Shown piece after piece: positions 1 through 8,921 of a stretch of 64,000 bases of DNA. The notes beneath the pieces were generated by a model that saw only the letters and a list, made by a program, of their open reading frames with translations, was not told the DNA's origin and did not search any database. Position 1 is the stretch's first letter. The number at the start of each line of letters is the position of its first letter. The position numbers were made by a program, and so were the translations under genes. This stretch comes from Pseudomonas sp. LBUM920 (GTDB lineage: Bacteria > Pseudomonadota > Gammaproteobacteria > Pseudomonadales > Pseudomonadaceae). The stretch spans positions 2,089,501-2,153,500 of the forward strand of contig NZ_CP027762.1 of assembly GCF_003852315.1 (NCBI RefSeq), given 5' to 3'.

Positions 1-492
1 GCGGGTGCCGTCTTCCAGTCTCATGTGGCGCGGGTAGTCGGCGGCGATCCATTGGTCGATTCGGGTTTGAAACGCCTCGGCGTCCACGGCTTGCGCCGCT
101 TGCCCGCGGATAAAGGTGATTTTGCATTCGCCCGGCCAGTGATGGGCTTTGATCGGCATCCAGCCCAAGCTTTCCCCGGCATTGCCAATCAGATGCCCGG
201 CCGAATGCAGGCGCGTGTACAGGGCGCGGCGCTGTTCATCGACCCGTGCGGTGATCGGGCCGGGCGCCACGGGGCGGTCAACATAGTGCACGACGCGATC
301 GGCCTCCTGGGTGACGCGCACCACCTGGCTGTCGCCGAGCCAGCCGGTGTCGAACGGTTGCCCGCCGCCCTGCGGGTGGAAGAGGGTTGACTGCAGCGTG
401 ACGGCAAACTGGTCCTCGTGCGGCGTACAGGTCAGCACTTCAAGCTCGGCGGTCAGGTGGTCATGGGTAAAAAACAGGCGCTCGGTCATCAT
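1..492 (-). CDS. AlaX-like alanyl-tRNA editing protein (partial, 3' end outside window)
   Basis: Open reading frame entering from the left edge; the 163 N-terminal residues are visible. It resembles free-standing AlaX proteins, which hydrolyse mischarged Ser- or Gly-tRNA(Ala) in the cytoplasm and match the editing domain of alanyl-tRNA synthetase. Two hallmarks are visible: the FHPQGGGQP strand near residues 37-45 and a zinc-binding HxxxH motif, LHSAGH, near residues 95-99. The second zinc motif (CxxxH) would lie beyond the edge. Start is ATG at 489 or the in-frame ATG at 492. It is divergent from the LysR gene at 564, which may control it. Family call is good; the exact editing substrate cannot be told. 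Confidence 0.8.
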   Translation of the reverse strand, partial: MMTERLFFTHDHLTAELEVLTCTPHEDQFAVTLQSTLFHPQGGGQPFDTGWLGDSQVVRVTQEADRVVHYVDRPVAPGPITARVDEQRRALYTRLHSAGHLIGNAGESLGWMPIKAHHWPGECKITFIRGQAAQAVDAEAFQTRIDQWIAADYPRHMRLEDGTR

Positions 493-563
493 CTACATCC
501 GCATCAGGGTTCTACGGGCAGTATAAATAGTGCGTAGATGGGTGATAATCCGTTCAATTATCA

Positions 564-1511
564 ATGGACCTGTGCGTCATGAGCATCAATCTTCCTTTGC
601 CCCTACTGGGTGAAATGGCGATTTTCGTCAAAGTCGTGGAAACCGGCAGCTTCTCTGAAGCCGCGCGGCAACTGAGCGTTTCACCCTCGGCGGTGAGCCG
701 CAGTATTTCGCGTCTCGAACAGGCCCTGGCCACGCGGTTGCTGCAACGCACTACGCGCAAACTGCGCCTGAGCGAGGGGGGCGAAGAGGTGTTCAAGCGT
801 TGCCAGGAAATGGTTAACGCGGCGCGTTCGGTGATGGAAATCAGCGGCCAGTTTACCCATGAAGCCGAAGGGCTGGTGCGGGTCAGCGTGCCCAAGGCGG
901 TCGGGCGATTCGTGGTGCATCCGCACATGCCGGAGTTCTTGCGCCGCTATCCCAAAGTCGATGTGCAGCTGATTCTTGAAGACCGCCACGTGGACTTGAT
1001 CGATGACAATGTCGACCTGAGTATCCGCATCACCGACAGCCCACCGCCTGGGTTGGTCGGCCGACAATTGTTGCCCATTGAGCATTTGCTGTGCGCGACG
1101 CCGCAGTACCTGGCCGAGCACGGCACACCGGGCCATCCGCATGATTTACTCGAGCACAGCTGCATTTACCTGGGTGAAACCCCAGGCGATTCGCGCTGGA
1201 AATTCCGCCAGGGCGCCAAGGCGGTGACGGTCGGCGTGCGCGGGCGGTATGCGGCGAATCACACCGGGGTCCGGCTGGATGCGGTGTTGCAGCATGTGGG
1301 CATTGGCAGCTTGCCGTACTTCACTGCGCGGCATGCGTTGGAGGAGGGGCGTTTGGTGCAGGTGTTGCCGGCGTGGGATTTTATTGCCTCTTATCATGGC
1401 GAGGCGTGGTTGCTGCATTCGCCGACGCGGTATCTGCCGCCGAAGTTGCGGGTGTTTATTGATTATCTGGTCGCGTGTATGGCACGCGAACCGACACTGC
1501 GTCGAAGGTAG
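564..1511 (+). CDS. LysR-family transcriptional regulator
   Basis: A 315-residue LysR-type regulator. The N-terminal winged helix-turn-helix is clear (FSEAARQLSVSPSAVSRSIS around residues 30-50), followed by a periplasmic-binding-like effector domain that fills the rest. Length is normal for the family (about 300). A shorter start at ATG 579 (MSINLP) is equally plausible, since neither start has a strong ribosome-binding site. It is transcribed away from the AlaX-like gene, and the 70 bp between them is AT-rich, so it probably regulates that gene or itself. The effector domain resembles the CrgA/DhcR-like group, but no ligand can be inferred. Confidence 0.85.
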   Translation: MDLCVMSINLPLPLLGEMAIFVKVVETGSFSEAARQLSVSPSAVSRSISRLEQALATRLLQRTTRKLRLSEGGEEVFKRCQEMVNAARSVMEISGQFTHEAEGLVRVSVPKAVGRFVVHPHMPEFLRRYPKVDVQLILEDRHVDLIDDNVDLSIRITDSPPPGLVGRQLLPIEHLLCATPQYLAEHGTPGHPHDLLEHSCIYLGETPGDSRWKFRQGAKAVTVGVRGRYAANHTGVRLDAVLQHVGIGSLPYFTARHALEEGRLVQVLPAWDFIASYHGEAWLLHSPTRYLPPKLRVFIDYLVACMAREPTLRRR

Positions 1512-1527
1512 GCAACGCGTTAGAAAG

Positions 1528-1615
1528 GTGGGAGCGGGCTTGCCCGCGATGGCGGCGTGTCAGTCAACGTTTTCAGCGACTGATCCGTAGCCTTCGCGAG
1601 CAAGCCCGCTCCCAC
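1528..1615. repeat. REP-type inverted repeat (BIME-like pair)
   Basis: GTGGGAGCGGGCTTGCCCGC at the left end is answered by its inverse GCAAGCCCGCTCCCAC at the right end, separated by about 50 bp. It sits between convergent genes, the usual place for Pseudomonas REP elements. Related copies recur throughout the window. Confidence 0.85.
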
Positions 1616-1643
1616 ATTCAGAGGGGCAGCGGTCTGAAAAAAA

Positions 1644-2051
1644 TCAGTGCTTGCTCTGGTCTTGCGGCATGGCCAGCAGCTGCTTTTCCTGGTTCCAGTC
1701 GAACGGTTCGTCGTTCTGTTCGGCCTCGAAGCGCCGCTCTTCCAGGGCCTGGTACAGGTCCAGTTCTTCATCCGGCATGAAATGCAGGCAATCACCGCCA
1801 AAAAACCACAGCAGGTCGCGCGGCACCAGGTGGGCGATCTGCGGGTAGCGCAGGATGACTTGGCTCATCAGGTCCTGGCCCAGGTACTGGCTCTCGATCG
1901 GGTCGATCGGCAGCAGGGCGCGCAATTCGTCGAAGCGCTCCAGAAACAGGGTGTGGCTTTCCTCGGGCACCTGTTCGGCTTCGCCGACGGCAACCAGGAT
2001 GCTGCGCAAGTGGTCGAGCAAGACGAGATGATCGGCAACGACGTTGGACAC
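1644..2051 (-). CDS. Conserved hypothetical protein (PA2817-like)
   Basis: A 135-residue acidic soluble protein starting at GTG with an AGAGGA ribosome-binding site a few bases upstream. There is no signal peptide, membrane segment or recognisable catalytic motif. It has several Asp/Glu-rich stretches and a central hydrophobic segment (LVPRDLLWFFGGDCL). I recall a conserved pseudomonad family, typified by PA2817, encoded next to the large acyl-CoA dehydrogenase gene, and the same adjacency is seen here with fadE. A separate terminator-like hairpin lies between it and fadE, so the two are probably transcribed separately. Function unknown. Confidence 0.8.
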   Translation of the reverse strand: MSNVVADHLVLLDHLRSILVAVGEAEQVPEESHTLFLERFDELRALLPIDPIESQYLGQDLMSQVILRYPQIAHLVPRDLLWFFGGDCLHFMPDEELDLYQALEERRFEAEQNDEPFDWNQEKQLLAMPQDQSKH

Positions 2052-2070
2052 GAGATAAGTCCTCTAAAGC

Positions 2071-2111
2071 AAAAACGGGCGCGAGAGTATATAGCTCAAG
2101 CGCCCGTTTTT
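2071..2111 (-). terminator. Intrinsic terminator after fadE
   Basis: Perfect 8-bp stem ACGGGCGC / GCGCCCGT (2075-2082 with 2100-2107). On the minus strand it is followed by a T run. It lies just downstream of the fadE stop at 2127. The plus strand is also T-rich after the stem, so it could act in both directions. Confidence 0.75.
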
Positions 2112-2126
2112 ATATGACCGCTGGTA

Positions 2127-4574
2127 TCAGCGGACTTTACCCTCAGCCTGGGTCAGCTCTTCCTTGCTGAAATCGTCCACGTCGATCACCTTGCGCCGTG
2201 CAGCTTCGGCGTCGCGCAGGGTTTGCGCTTCGCCCGGTTGCAGCACGCCGGCCTGCAGGGCGGCGTCGATGACGTGTTCGCCAGCGGTGGGTTTGACCTG
2301 ACCGCTTTTGAGCGCCGCGTGGAGTTTTTTCTGCAGCGGATGGCTGGCACCGAGCAGGTCGTAAGCGTGTTGCAGGGCGCCGACCGGGTCTTCTGCCGAT
2401 TGCGGGCGGTAGCAGCCCGCCAGCAGCTCTTCGAGGGTCGGGTCGCCTTTGGCACGCCCAATCACCGCGGCCACCTCGGCGTCCAGTGCATCGGACGGTC
2501 CGGTGTGGCGGCGCCCGAACGGGAACACAATGACCCGCAGCAGGCAACCGAGCAGCCGGTTCGGGAAGTTGCTCAGCAGCTCATCCAGCGCACGCTCCGA
2601 CTCGCCAAGGCTTTCCTCCATGGCCCAGGCGAACAGCGGTTCCAGATGGTCCGGCGAATCCAGGTCGTGGTAACGCTTGAGCGCCGCCGACGCCAGGTAC
2701 ATATGGCTCAACACATCGCCCAGGCGTGCCGACAGGCGTTCGCGACGTTTCAACTCGCCGCCCAGCAGCATCATGCTCAAGTCAGCGAGCAGGGCGAACG
2801 CGGCAGCCTGGCGGTTCAGTGCGCGGAAGTAACCCTGGCTCAGGCGGTTGCCCGGCGCTTTTTCGAAGTGACCTACGCCCAGGTTCAGCACCAGCGTACT
2901 GGCGGCGTTGCTCACGGCAAAGCCGATGTGTTGCATCAGCAGGCCGTCGAATTCCTTTAATGCCTGATCGCGGTCTTCGCGGCCGGCCAGGGCCATTTCC
3001 TTGAGAACGAACGGATGGCAGCGAATCGCGCCCTGGCCGAAGATCATCAGGTTGCGCGAAAGAATATTCGCGCCTTCCACGGTGATGAAGATCGGTGCGC
3101 CCTGCCAGTTACGGCCCAGGTAGTTGTTGGGGCCCATGATGATGCCCTTGCCGCCGTGCACGTCCATGGCGTGGCTGATGCATTCGCGGCCGCGCTCGGT
3201 GAGGTGGTACTTGAGAATGGCCGACAGCACCGAGGGTTTCTCCCCCAGGTCGACTGCATTGGCGGTGAGAATGCGTGCGCTGTCCATCAGCCAGGCGTTG
3301 CCGCCAATGCGCGCCAGGGCTTCCTGGATACCTTCGAACGCCGACAGCGGCACGTTGAACTGCTCACGCACCTGGGCGTATTGGCCCGTTACCAGGCTGG
3401 TGAACTTGGCCGCGCCGGTGCCGACCGCAGGCAGGGAGATCGAGCGGCCCACCGACAGGCAGTTCATCAGCATCATCCAGCCCTTGCCGAGCATTTCCTG
3501 GCCACCGATGAGGAACTCCAGGGGGATGAACACGTCTTTGCCGGAGTTGGGGCCGTTCATGAAAGCAGCGCCCAGCGGCAAGTGACGACGGCCGATTTCC
3601 ACGCCGGGGGTATCGGTCGGGATCAGCGCCAGGCTGATGCCCAAGTCTTCCTTGTCGCCCAGCAGGTGGTCCGGGTCATGCGCCTTGAATGCCAGCCCCA
3701 GCAGGGTCGCGACCGGGCCGAGGGTGATGTAGCGTTTCTCCCAGTTCAGGCGCAGGCCAAGGGTTTCCTTGCCTTCCCATTCACCTTTGCAGATCACGCC
3801 GGTGTCGGGCATGGCGCCGGCGTCGGAGCCAGCCAGCGGGCCTGTCAGCGCAAAGCATGGGATGTCATCGCCACGCGCCAGGCGCGGCAGGTAGTGGTTG
3901 CGTTGCTCGTCGGTGCCGTAATGCAGCAGCAGCTCGGCCGGGCCGAGGGAGTTGGGCACCATCACGGTGGACGCCAGGTCGCCGCTGCGGGTCGCGAGTT
4001 TCATCGCGACCTGGGAGTGGGCATAGGCGGAGAAGCCCTTGCCGCCGTATTCCTTGGGAATGATCAGGGCGAAGAAGCCGTGGGTCTTGATGTGCTCCCA
4101 GGCGGCGGGCGGCAGGTCCATGGCCTGGCCGATTTCCCAGTCGCTGACCATCGCGCAGAGTTCTTCGGTGGGGCCGTCGATGAAGGCCTGTTCTTCTTCG
4201 GTCAGTTGCGCCTTGGGGTAGGCCAGCAACTTGTCCCAATCAGGGCGGCCGCTGAACAGTTCGCCATCCCACCACACGGTGCCGGCGTCAATCGCGTCGC
4301 GCTCGGTCTGGGACATCGGCGGCAGGACTTTCTGGAACCAGCTGAACAGCGGCTTGGTGAAATATTGGCGGCGCAGGTCGGGCAGCAGCAAGGGCAGGGC
4401 CACGGCCGCGATCAACACCCAGAAGACCAGCAGCAGCCAACCCGGTGCGTGGCTCCAGGCGCCCATCGCCAGCAGGTAAACGGCGACCACGCCCAGGGCG
4501 GGCAGGGGCGCAGTGCGGCGGTGTGCCAGGTAGGCAATGCCGACCACCAGAACCAGTATCCACAACAACAGCAT
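2127..4574 (-). CDS. fadE: Acyl-CoA dehydrogenase, FadE type
   Basis: An 815-residue protein, almost exactly the length of E. coli FadE (814). FadE catalyses the first step of fatty-acid beta-oxidation, FAD-dependent formation of trans-2-enoyl-CoA at the inner membrane. The N-terminus holds two hydrophobic segments (LLLWILVLVVGIAYL and VVAVYLLAMGAW, residues 1-45). The acyl-CoA dehydrogenase core follows, with the FAD/substrate segment CFALTGPLAGSDAGAM and later DVHGGKGIIMGPNNYLGR. A C-terminal DUF1974-like extension is typical of FadE. Start chosen at ATG 4574, which has GGAGGA six bases upstream, rather than TTG at 4580. No PsrA/FadR operator was recognised in the promoter region. Confidence 0.93.
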   Translation of the reverse strand: MLLLWILVLVVGIAYLAHRRTAPLPALGVVAVYLLAMGAWSHAPGWLLLVFWVLIAAVALPLLLPDLRRQYFTKPLFSWFQKVLPPMSQTERDAIDAGTVWWDGELFSGRPDWDKLLAYPKAQLTEEEQAFIDGPTEELCAMVSDWEIGQAMDLPPAAWEHIKTHGFFALIIPKEYGGKGFSAYAHSQVAMKLATRSGDLASTVMVPNSLGPAELLLHYGTDEQRNHYLPRLARGDDIPCFALTGPLAGSDAGAMPDTGVICKGEWEGKETLGLRLNWEKRYITLGPVATLLGLAFKAHDPDHLLGDKEDLGISLALIPTDTPGVEIGRRHLPLGAAFMNGPNSGKDVFIPLEFLIGGQEMLGKGWMMLMNCLSVGRSISLPAVGTGAAKFTSLVTGQYAQVREQFNVPLSAFEGIQEALARIGGNAWLMDSARILTANAVDLGEKPSVLSAILKYHLTERGRECISHAMDVHGGKGIIMGPNNYLGRNWQGAPIFITVEGANILSRNLMIFGQGAIRCHPFVLKEMALAGREDRDQALKEFDGLLMQHIGFAVSNAASTLVLNLGVGHFEKAPGNRLSQGYFRALNRQAAAFALLADLSMMLLGGELKRRERLSARLGDVLSHMYLASAALKRYHDLDSPDHLEPLFAWAMEESLGESERALDELLSNFPNRLLGCLLRVIVFPFGRRHTGPSDALDAEVAAVIGRAKGDPTLEELLAGCYRPQSAEDPVGALQHAYDLLGASHPLQKKLHAALKSGQVKPTAGEHVIDAALQAGVLQPGEAQTLRDAEAARRKVIDVDDFSKEELTQAEGKVR

Positions 4575-4765
4575 ATTCAATCCTCCGTGAAACCAGGGGC
4601 GAAACCACCATGGAGCTTAGTCGGCATCCGAAAAAGCGCGGTGATCAGGGTGTAACGAGTTGTACGCGAAGCACCGACCACCAGGCGCCGACATTTGGCC
4701 GAATCGTCGTTATCTCTGCGCCAAACCAGTCGTTAGACTCAAGGCTTCCTTCGGAGATAACGCGC

Positions 4766-5425
4766 ATGGATACGTACCTGAGTCCCAGCCGCTTCATCGA
4801 TAGTGACCACCCTGCGGTGGTGGAGTTCGCCGAAAAACATCGCGGCCCGAGCGCGGATTTACGTGACCAGGCAGTCAGTCTTTATTACGCCGTGCGTGAG
4901 GCGATTCGCTACAACCCTTACACCTTCAGCCGCGACCCAGGCACTTTGAGCGCCAGCTTCGCCCTCGCCGCCGGTGAGAGCTACTGCGTGCCCAAGGCCA
5001 CCCTGCTGGCCGCGTGTGCCCGCCACTGCGGCATCCCGGCACGCATCGGCCTGGCGGATGTGCGCAATCACCTCTCGACACCGCGCCTGATCGCCCTGCT
5101 CAAAAGCGATGTGTTCGCCATGCACGGCTACACCGAGTTGTACCTGCGTGGCCGTTGGGTCAAGGCCACGCCGGCGTTCAACCAGCAGCTGTGCGAGGTG
5201 TTTGATGTACCGCCGCTGGAATTCGATGGGATCAACGACAGCGTGTTTCATGCCTTCAACCGCCAGGGCCGGCGCTCGATGGAGTACGTGCGGGACCATG
5301 GGCAGTTTTCCGACGTGCCGGAGGGTTTTTTCTTCGCGCATATTCAGCAGTGTTACCCGCACCTGTTTGCCGAGGACATGCCGACCCTGCTGGGGGACAT
5401 GCAGAGCGATTTAAGCCGCGCCTGA
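4766..5425 (+). CDS. Transglutaminase-like domain protein
   Basis: A 219-residue cytoplasmic protein with a transglutaminase/protease-like fold. The candidate catalytic cysteine is in ESYCVPKATLLAACAR (about residue 74) and the histidine in FAMHGYTELYLRGRWV (about residue 121). The third position, normally Asp in WVxxDPT, reads KATPAFN here, so the canonical triad is incomplete or replaced. Start chosen at ATG 4766 because it gives the natural family N-terminus (MDTYLSPSRFID) and follows a GGAG; longer in-frame starts run into the fadE promoter region. It lies divergent to fadE and upstream of a GST gene, without an obvious pathway link. Related proteins are annotated only as transglutaminase-like. 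Confidence 0.85.
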   Translation: MDTYLSPSRFIDSDHPAVVEFAEKHRGPSADLRDQAVSLYYAVREAIRYNPYTFSRDPGTLSASFALAAGESYCVPKATLLAACARHCGIPARIGLADVRNHLSTPRLIALLKSDVFAMHGYTELYLRGRWVKATPAFNQQLCEVFDVPPLEFDGINDSVFHAFNRQGRRSMEYVRDHGQFSDVPEGFFFAHIQQCYPHLFAEDMPTLLGDMQSDLSRA

Positions 5426-5481
5426 ACCGGCGTATGCTGCTGCGTTCATCAAGCCATGTTCATCAACGATAAGGCGCGGTC

Positions 5482-6099
5482 ATGCTGAAAATCTGGGGTC
5501 GTAAAAATTCATCAAACGTCAGGAAAGCACTGTGGTGCGCCGAGGAACTCGGCCTGGACTATGAAGCAATTGATGCGGGCGGGGCATTTGGTGTGGTCGA
5601 TACACCGCAATACCGCGCGCTGAACCCCAATGGCCGGGTGCCGATGATCGAAGATGGCGACTTCGTGCTGTGGGAGTCCAACACCATCGTGCGTTATCTC
5701 TGCGCCAAGCAGGCGTCGAGCTGGTACCCAAGCGACCTGCAAGCCCGGGCGAATGCCGAAAAGTGGATGGACTGGACCACCTCAACCCTCGCCGAACCGT
5801 TCAAGGCGGTGTTCTGGGGCATCCTGCGCACCCCGGCTGAAAAACAGAACTGGGACAGCATCAATGCCGGGCGCCAGGCCTGTATCGACGCATTAGGCAC
5901 CGTGGATAAAGCCCTGGCAGAGCAACCTTACCTGTCGGGCAACGAAATCGGCATGGGTGATATCCCACTCGGCAGCTTTATCTATGCCTGGTTCGAAATG
6001 CCTATCGAACGGCCTTCGATGCCCCATCTAGAGGCCTGGTATCACCGTCTGCAGCAACGGCCGGCATACCGCAAAGCGGTCATGACCGCGTTGACTTAA
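5482..6099 (+). CDS. Glutathione S-transferase family protein
   Basis: A 205-residue two-domain GST. The N-terminal thioredoxin-fold half shows the SSNVRKA segment (residues 11-17, candidate catalytic serine) and the glutathione-binding signature WESNTIVRYL (about residues 64-73), preceded by the cis-proline NGRVPMI. The C-terminal all-helical domain contains the GNEIGMGDIPLGSF segment that corresponds to the N-capping box. Length is typical. The ribosome-binding site is weak (AAGGCG). Cytoplasmic; the substrate cannot be inferred, and it could be a detoxifying or a stress-related GST. Confidence 0.9.
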   Translation: MLKIWGRKNSSNVRKALWCAEELGLDYEAIDAGGAFGVVDTPQYRALNPNGRVPMIEDGDFVLWESNTIVRYLCAKQASSWYPSDLQARANAEKWMDWTTSTLAEPFKAVFWGILRTPAEKQNWDSINAGRQACIDALGTVDKALAEQPYLSGNEIGMGDIPLGSFIYAWFEMPIERPSMPHLEAWYHRLQQRPAYRKAVMTALT

Positions 6100-6233
6100 T
6101 ACCCACTATTAATACGGGTGACTGTACTTGTGCGGCGCAGGCAAGCACCATGCCTGTCATGCGCCGCCGTTGAACTACCTGGGCTGCGCCCTCATCTATT
6201 GTTTCTATTCCCTTCTTTGGTGCGTATTCCGAT

Positions 6234-7166
6234 ATGAGTTCCGCTCTGTCCATCCGGCAGCTAACCAAAACCTACGGCAACGGTTTCCAGGCCCTGAGTG
6301 GTATCGATCTGGATGTTGCCGAAGGTGACTTCTTCGCCTTGCTCGGCCCTAACGGCGCCGGCAAATCCACCACCATCGGTATCCTCTCGACATTGGTCAA
6401 CAAGACCAGCGGCACGGTGAATATCTTTGGTCATGACCTGGACAAATCCCCGGCGGCGCTCAAGCGTTCCATCGGCGTGGTGCCCCAGGAATTCAACTTC
6501 AACCAGTTTGAAAAGACCTTCGACATCGTCGTGACCCAGGCTGGCTACTACGGCATCCCGGCGAAAATCGCCAAGGAGCGCGCCGAGCAGTACCTGACCC
6601 AGCTGGGCCTGTGGGACAAGCGCGACGTGCCTTCGCGTTCGCTGTCCGGCGGCATGAAGCGCCGCCTGATGATTGCCCGCGCGCTGGTGCACGAACCGCG
6701 CCTGCTGATCCTCGACGAACCCACCGCAGGTGTGGACATTGAGTTGCGTCGCTCGATGTGGACCTTCCTCACCGAGCTGAACGAGAAGGGCATCACCATC
6801 ATCCTCACCACCCATTACCTGGAAGAGGCTGAGCAGCTGTGCCGCAACATCGGCATCATCGACCACGGCACCATCGTCGAGAACACCAGCATGCGTAACC
6901 TGCTGGGCCAGCTGCATGTGGAAACCTTCCTGCTCGACCTGAAAAACAACCTGTCGGTGGCGCCGCAGCTGCTTGGCTACCCAAGCCGACTGGTCGATGG
7001 TCATACCCTGGAAGTCCAGGTGGACAAGGCCATGGGCATCACCGCGCTGTTCACCCAATTGGCCGCCCAGAACATCGAAGTGCTGAGCCTGCGTAATAAA
7101 ACCAATCGCCTTGAGGAGTTGTTCGTGTCCCTGGTGGAGAAAAATCTGGCTAAGGTGGCGGTATGA
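6234..7166 (+). CDS. yadG: ABC-2 type exporter ATP-binding subunit (YadG-like)
   Basis: A 310-residue ATPase, the length of E. coli YadG (308). Walker A is GPNGAGKST (about residues 38-46), signature LSGGMKRRL (about 139-147), Walker B LLILDEPTAG (about 158-167), and the H-loop TTHYLEEA follows. A C-terminal extension of about 80 residues is characteristic of ABC-2 exporters. It overlaps the permease gene by four bases (ATGA), so the two are translationally coupled and form a homologue of the uncharacterised YadGH exporter. Substrate unknown. Confidence 0.9.
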   Translation: MSSALSIRQLTKTYGNGFQALSGIDLDVAEGDFFALLGPNGAGKSTTIGILSTLVNKTSGTVNIFGHDLDKSPAALKRSIGVVPQEFNFNQFEKTFDIVVTQAGYYGIPAKIAKERAEQYLTQLGLWDKRDVPSRSLSGGMKRRLMIARALVHEPRLLILDEPTAGVDIELRRSMWTFLTELNEKGITIILTTHYLEEAEQLCRNIGIIDHGTIVENTSMRNLLGQLHVETFLLDLKNNLSVAPQLLGYPSRLVDGHTLEVQVDKAMGITALFTQLAAQNIEVLSLRNKTNRLEELFVSLVEKNLAKVAV

Positions 7167-7942
7167 GTTCCGAACTGCAACCCAACATTGTCGCGCTGCA
7201 GACCATCGTCTACCGCGAAGTGAAGCGCTTTACCCGGATCTGGCCGCAGACGCTGCTGCCGCCGGCGATCACCATGGTCCTGTACTTCGTGATCTTCGGT
7301 AACCTGATCGGCCGCCAGATCGGCGACATGGGTGGCTTCACCTACATGGAGTACATCGTGCCGGGCCTGATCATGATGTCGGTGATCACCAACTCCTACG
7401 GCAACGTGGTCTCCAGCTTTTTCGGCAGCAAGTTCCAGCGTTCCATCGAAGAGTTGATGGTGTCGCCGGTGTCGCCGCACACCATCCTGATCGGCTACAC
7501 CCTCGGCGGCGTGCTGCGGGGCTTGATGGTGGGGGTGATTGTGACCTTGCTGTCGCTGTTCTTCACTCATCTGCAAGTGCATCACCTGGGCGTCACCATT
7601 TTGGTGGTGGTGCTGACGGCGACGATCTTTTCGCTGCTGGGCTTTATCAACGCGGTGTTTGCACGCAATTTCGATGATATTTCGATCATCCCGACCTTCG
7701 TGCTGACGCCGCTGACGTACTTGGGCGGGGTGTTCTACTCCATCACCTTGCTGCCGCCGTTTTGGCAGACCGTGTCGCTGGCCAACCCGGTGCTGCACAT
7801 GGTCAATGCCTTCCGCTACGGCATCCTGGGCGTGTCGGATATCAAGATCAGCGTGGCGATCACCTTCATGCTGGTGGCCACCGTGGTGCTGTATGTCGGC
7901 TGCGCGCGGTTGCTGGTGAGCGGGCGCGGGATGCGAACGTAA
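7163..7942 (+). CDS. yadH: ABC-2 type exporter permease (YadH-like)
   Basis: A 259-residue inner-membrane protein with about six transmembrane segments and the ABC-2 permease signature region (NPVLHMVNAFRYGILG near residue 210). The start overlaps the stop of the ATPase gene by four bases and the operon ends with a strong terminator 15 bp downstream. Size and partner match E. coli YadH (256 residues). The pair probably forms a homodimeric-type exporter, but the cargo is not known for this family. Confidence 0.9.
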   Translation: MSSELQPNIVALQTIVYREVKRFTRIWPQTLLPPAITMVLYFVIFGNLIGRQIGDMGGFTYMEYIVPGLIMMSVITNSYGNVVSSFFGSKFQRSIEELMVSPVSPHTILIGYTLGGVLRGLMVGVIVTLLSLFFTHLQVHHLGVTILVVVLTATIFSLLGFINAVFARNFDDISIIPTFVLTPLTYLGGVFYSITLLPPFWQTVSLANPVLHMVNAFRYGILGVSDIKISVAITFMLVATVVLYVGCARLLVSGRGMRT

Positions 7943-7956
7943 GCAGTCAGTTGCAA

Positions 7957-7988
7957 TAAAAAAAGGCCTCTTTATGAGGCCTTTTTTA
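7957..7988 (+). terminator. Intrinsic terminator after yadGH
   Basis: Perfect 9-bp stem AAAGGCCTC / GAGGCCTTT with a TTTAT loop, flanked by an A run on the left and a T run on the right. It is a strong, potentially bidirectional terminator. Confidence 0.92.
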
Positions 7989-8025
7989 TGGCGTGCAGAA
8001 AAGCCCTGTGGGCGCTGGCTTGCCT

Positions 8026-8140
8026 GCGTTCGGCCACTGGGGTTGACGGGGCCTATCAGATCAAAAGCAAGATCAAAAGCAGAGCACGGCGGCCTGGTAG
8101 CCGACCTGAGTGGTAGAAGCGAAAGCAGCACAACACCACA
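8026..8140 (+). repeat. Partial copy of the long pseudomonad structured repeat (tail module)
   Basis: GCCTGCGTTCGGCCACTGGG and the following GTTGACGGGGCCTATCAGATC, then GCAGAGCACGGCGGCCTGGT, match the tail of the long repeats at 28480-28800 and 29105-29455. The head module with the three-stem structure is absent. The rest of the 7943-8329 interval holds only a terminator and a REP. Confidence 0.7.
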
Positions 8141-8166
8141 TCAACCTGATACACAGAGATCCAAAT

Positions 8167-8253
8167 GTGGGAACGGGCTTGCCCGCGAATACGCTGTGTC
8201 AGCTACACATGAGCTGACCGACCCACCGCCTTCGCGCGCAAGCCCGCTCCCAC
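8167..8253. repeat. REP-type inverted repeat
   Basis: GTGGGAACGGGCTTGCCCGC at the left and CGCAAGCCCGCTCCCAC at the right, in a convergent intergenic region. Confidence 0.85.
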
Positions 8254-8329
8254 AATTTAATCGAGTCAGCGCTCAAGATCAGGGGGCTGTCAGGCTGCCG
8301 AGCTCTGCTTTTCTGTAGGCGCTGGGCCC

Positions 8330-8875
8330 TTAGTCTTTCAGTGCCAGCTCGATCAGTTCATGCAGTTCTTCAACCGGTAGCGGTGCACTGGCAAACAGGC
8401 TGCGGTAAACCGTGGGCGCGGCGATCAGGTTGAGCAACCGGTCCAGGCTCGGCAGTGCGTCGTGGGTGCTCTGGTAGCGGTCGAGAATGACCTGCATCTG
8501 GCCCATCAGGATGTTGCTGCAGTAGTCCCGGGGATGGCTGCACTGCACGTCGCGCATCATGTTGCGCCCAAGCTCGGAACTCATTTCGTCCAGGTATTGC
8601 TCGCCCCACGCACGCAAATCGCCGCGCAGGCTGCCGGTGTTGGCGGGTTCACTGTCTGGGCGCAGGCGTTCCAGCGCCACGTCGGCGAGCAGCGCAGACA
8701 AGTCGCCCCAGCGGCGGTAGATGGTCGACGGCGTGACGCCCGCGCGCGCAGCGATCATCGGCACGGTGACGCTGGAACGCTCATGGGCTTCCAGCAGTTC
8801 GCGCGCGGCGTTATGCACTGATTCTTGAACCCGGGCACTGCGGCCCCCCGGGCGAAGGCCTTCTTTAATCGCCAT
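8330..8875 (-). CDS. TetR-family transcriptional repressor
   Basis: A 181-residue TetR-type regulator. The N-terminal helix-turn-helix is at about residues 30-60 (VPMIAARAGVTPSTIYRRWG), and the C-terminal ligand-binding half is typical of small TetR proteins. ATG at 8875 follows an AAGG ribosome-binding site. It is divergent from the MFS gene at 8967, and the intergenic region contains a 17-bp near-perfect inverted repeat that overlaps the MFS ribosome-binding site. The simplest reading is local repression of the exporter, relieved by its substrate. The ligand is unknown. Confidence 0.9.
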   Translation of the reverse strand: MAIKEGLRPGGRSARVQESVHNAARELLEAHERSSVTVPMIAARAGVTPSTIYRRWGDLSALLADVALERLRPDSEPANTGSLRGDLRAWGEQYLDEMSSELGRNMMRDVQCSHPRDYCSNILMGQMQVILDRYQSTHDALPSLDRLLNLIAAPTVYRSLFASAPLPVEELHELIELALKD

Positions 8876-8921
8876 GCGTAAAACCTTAACACAAAGAATT
8901 TGCTTTAAGCGCTTGCGGGTA

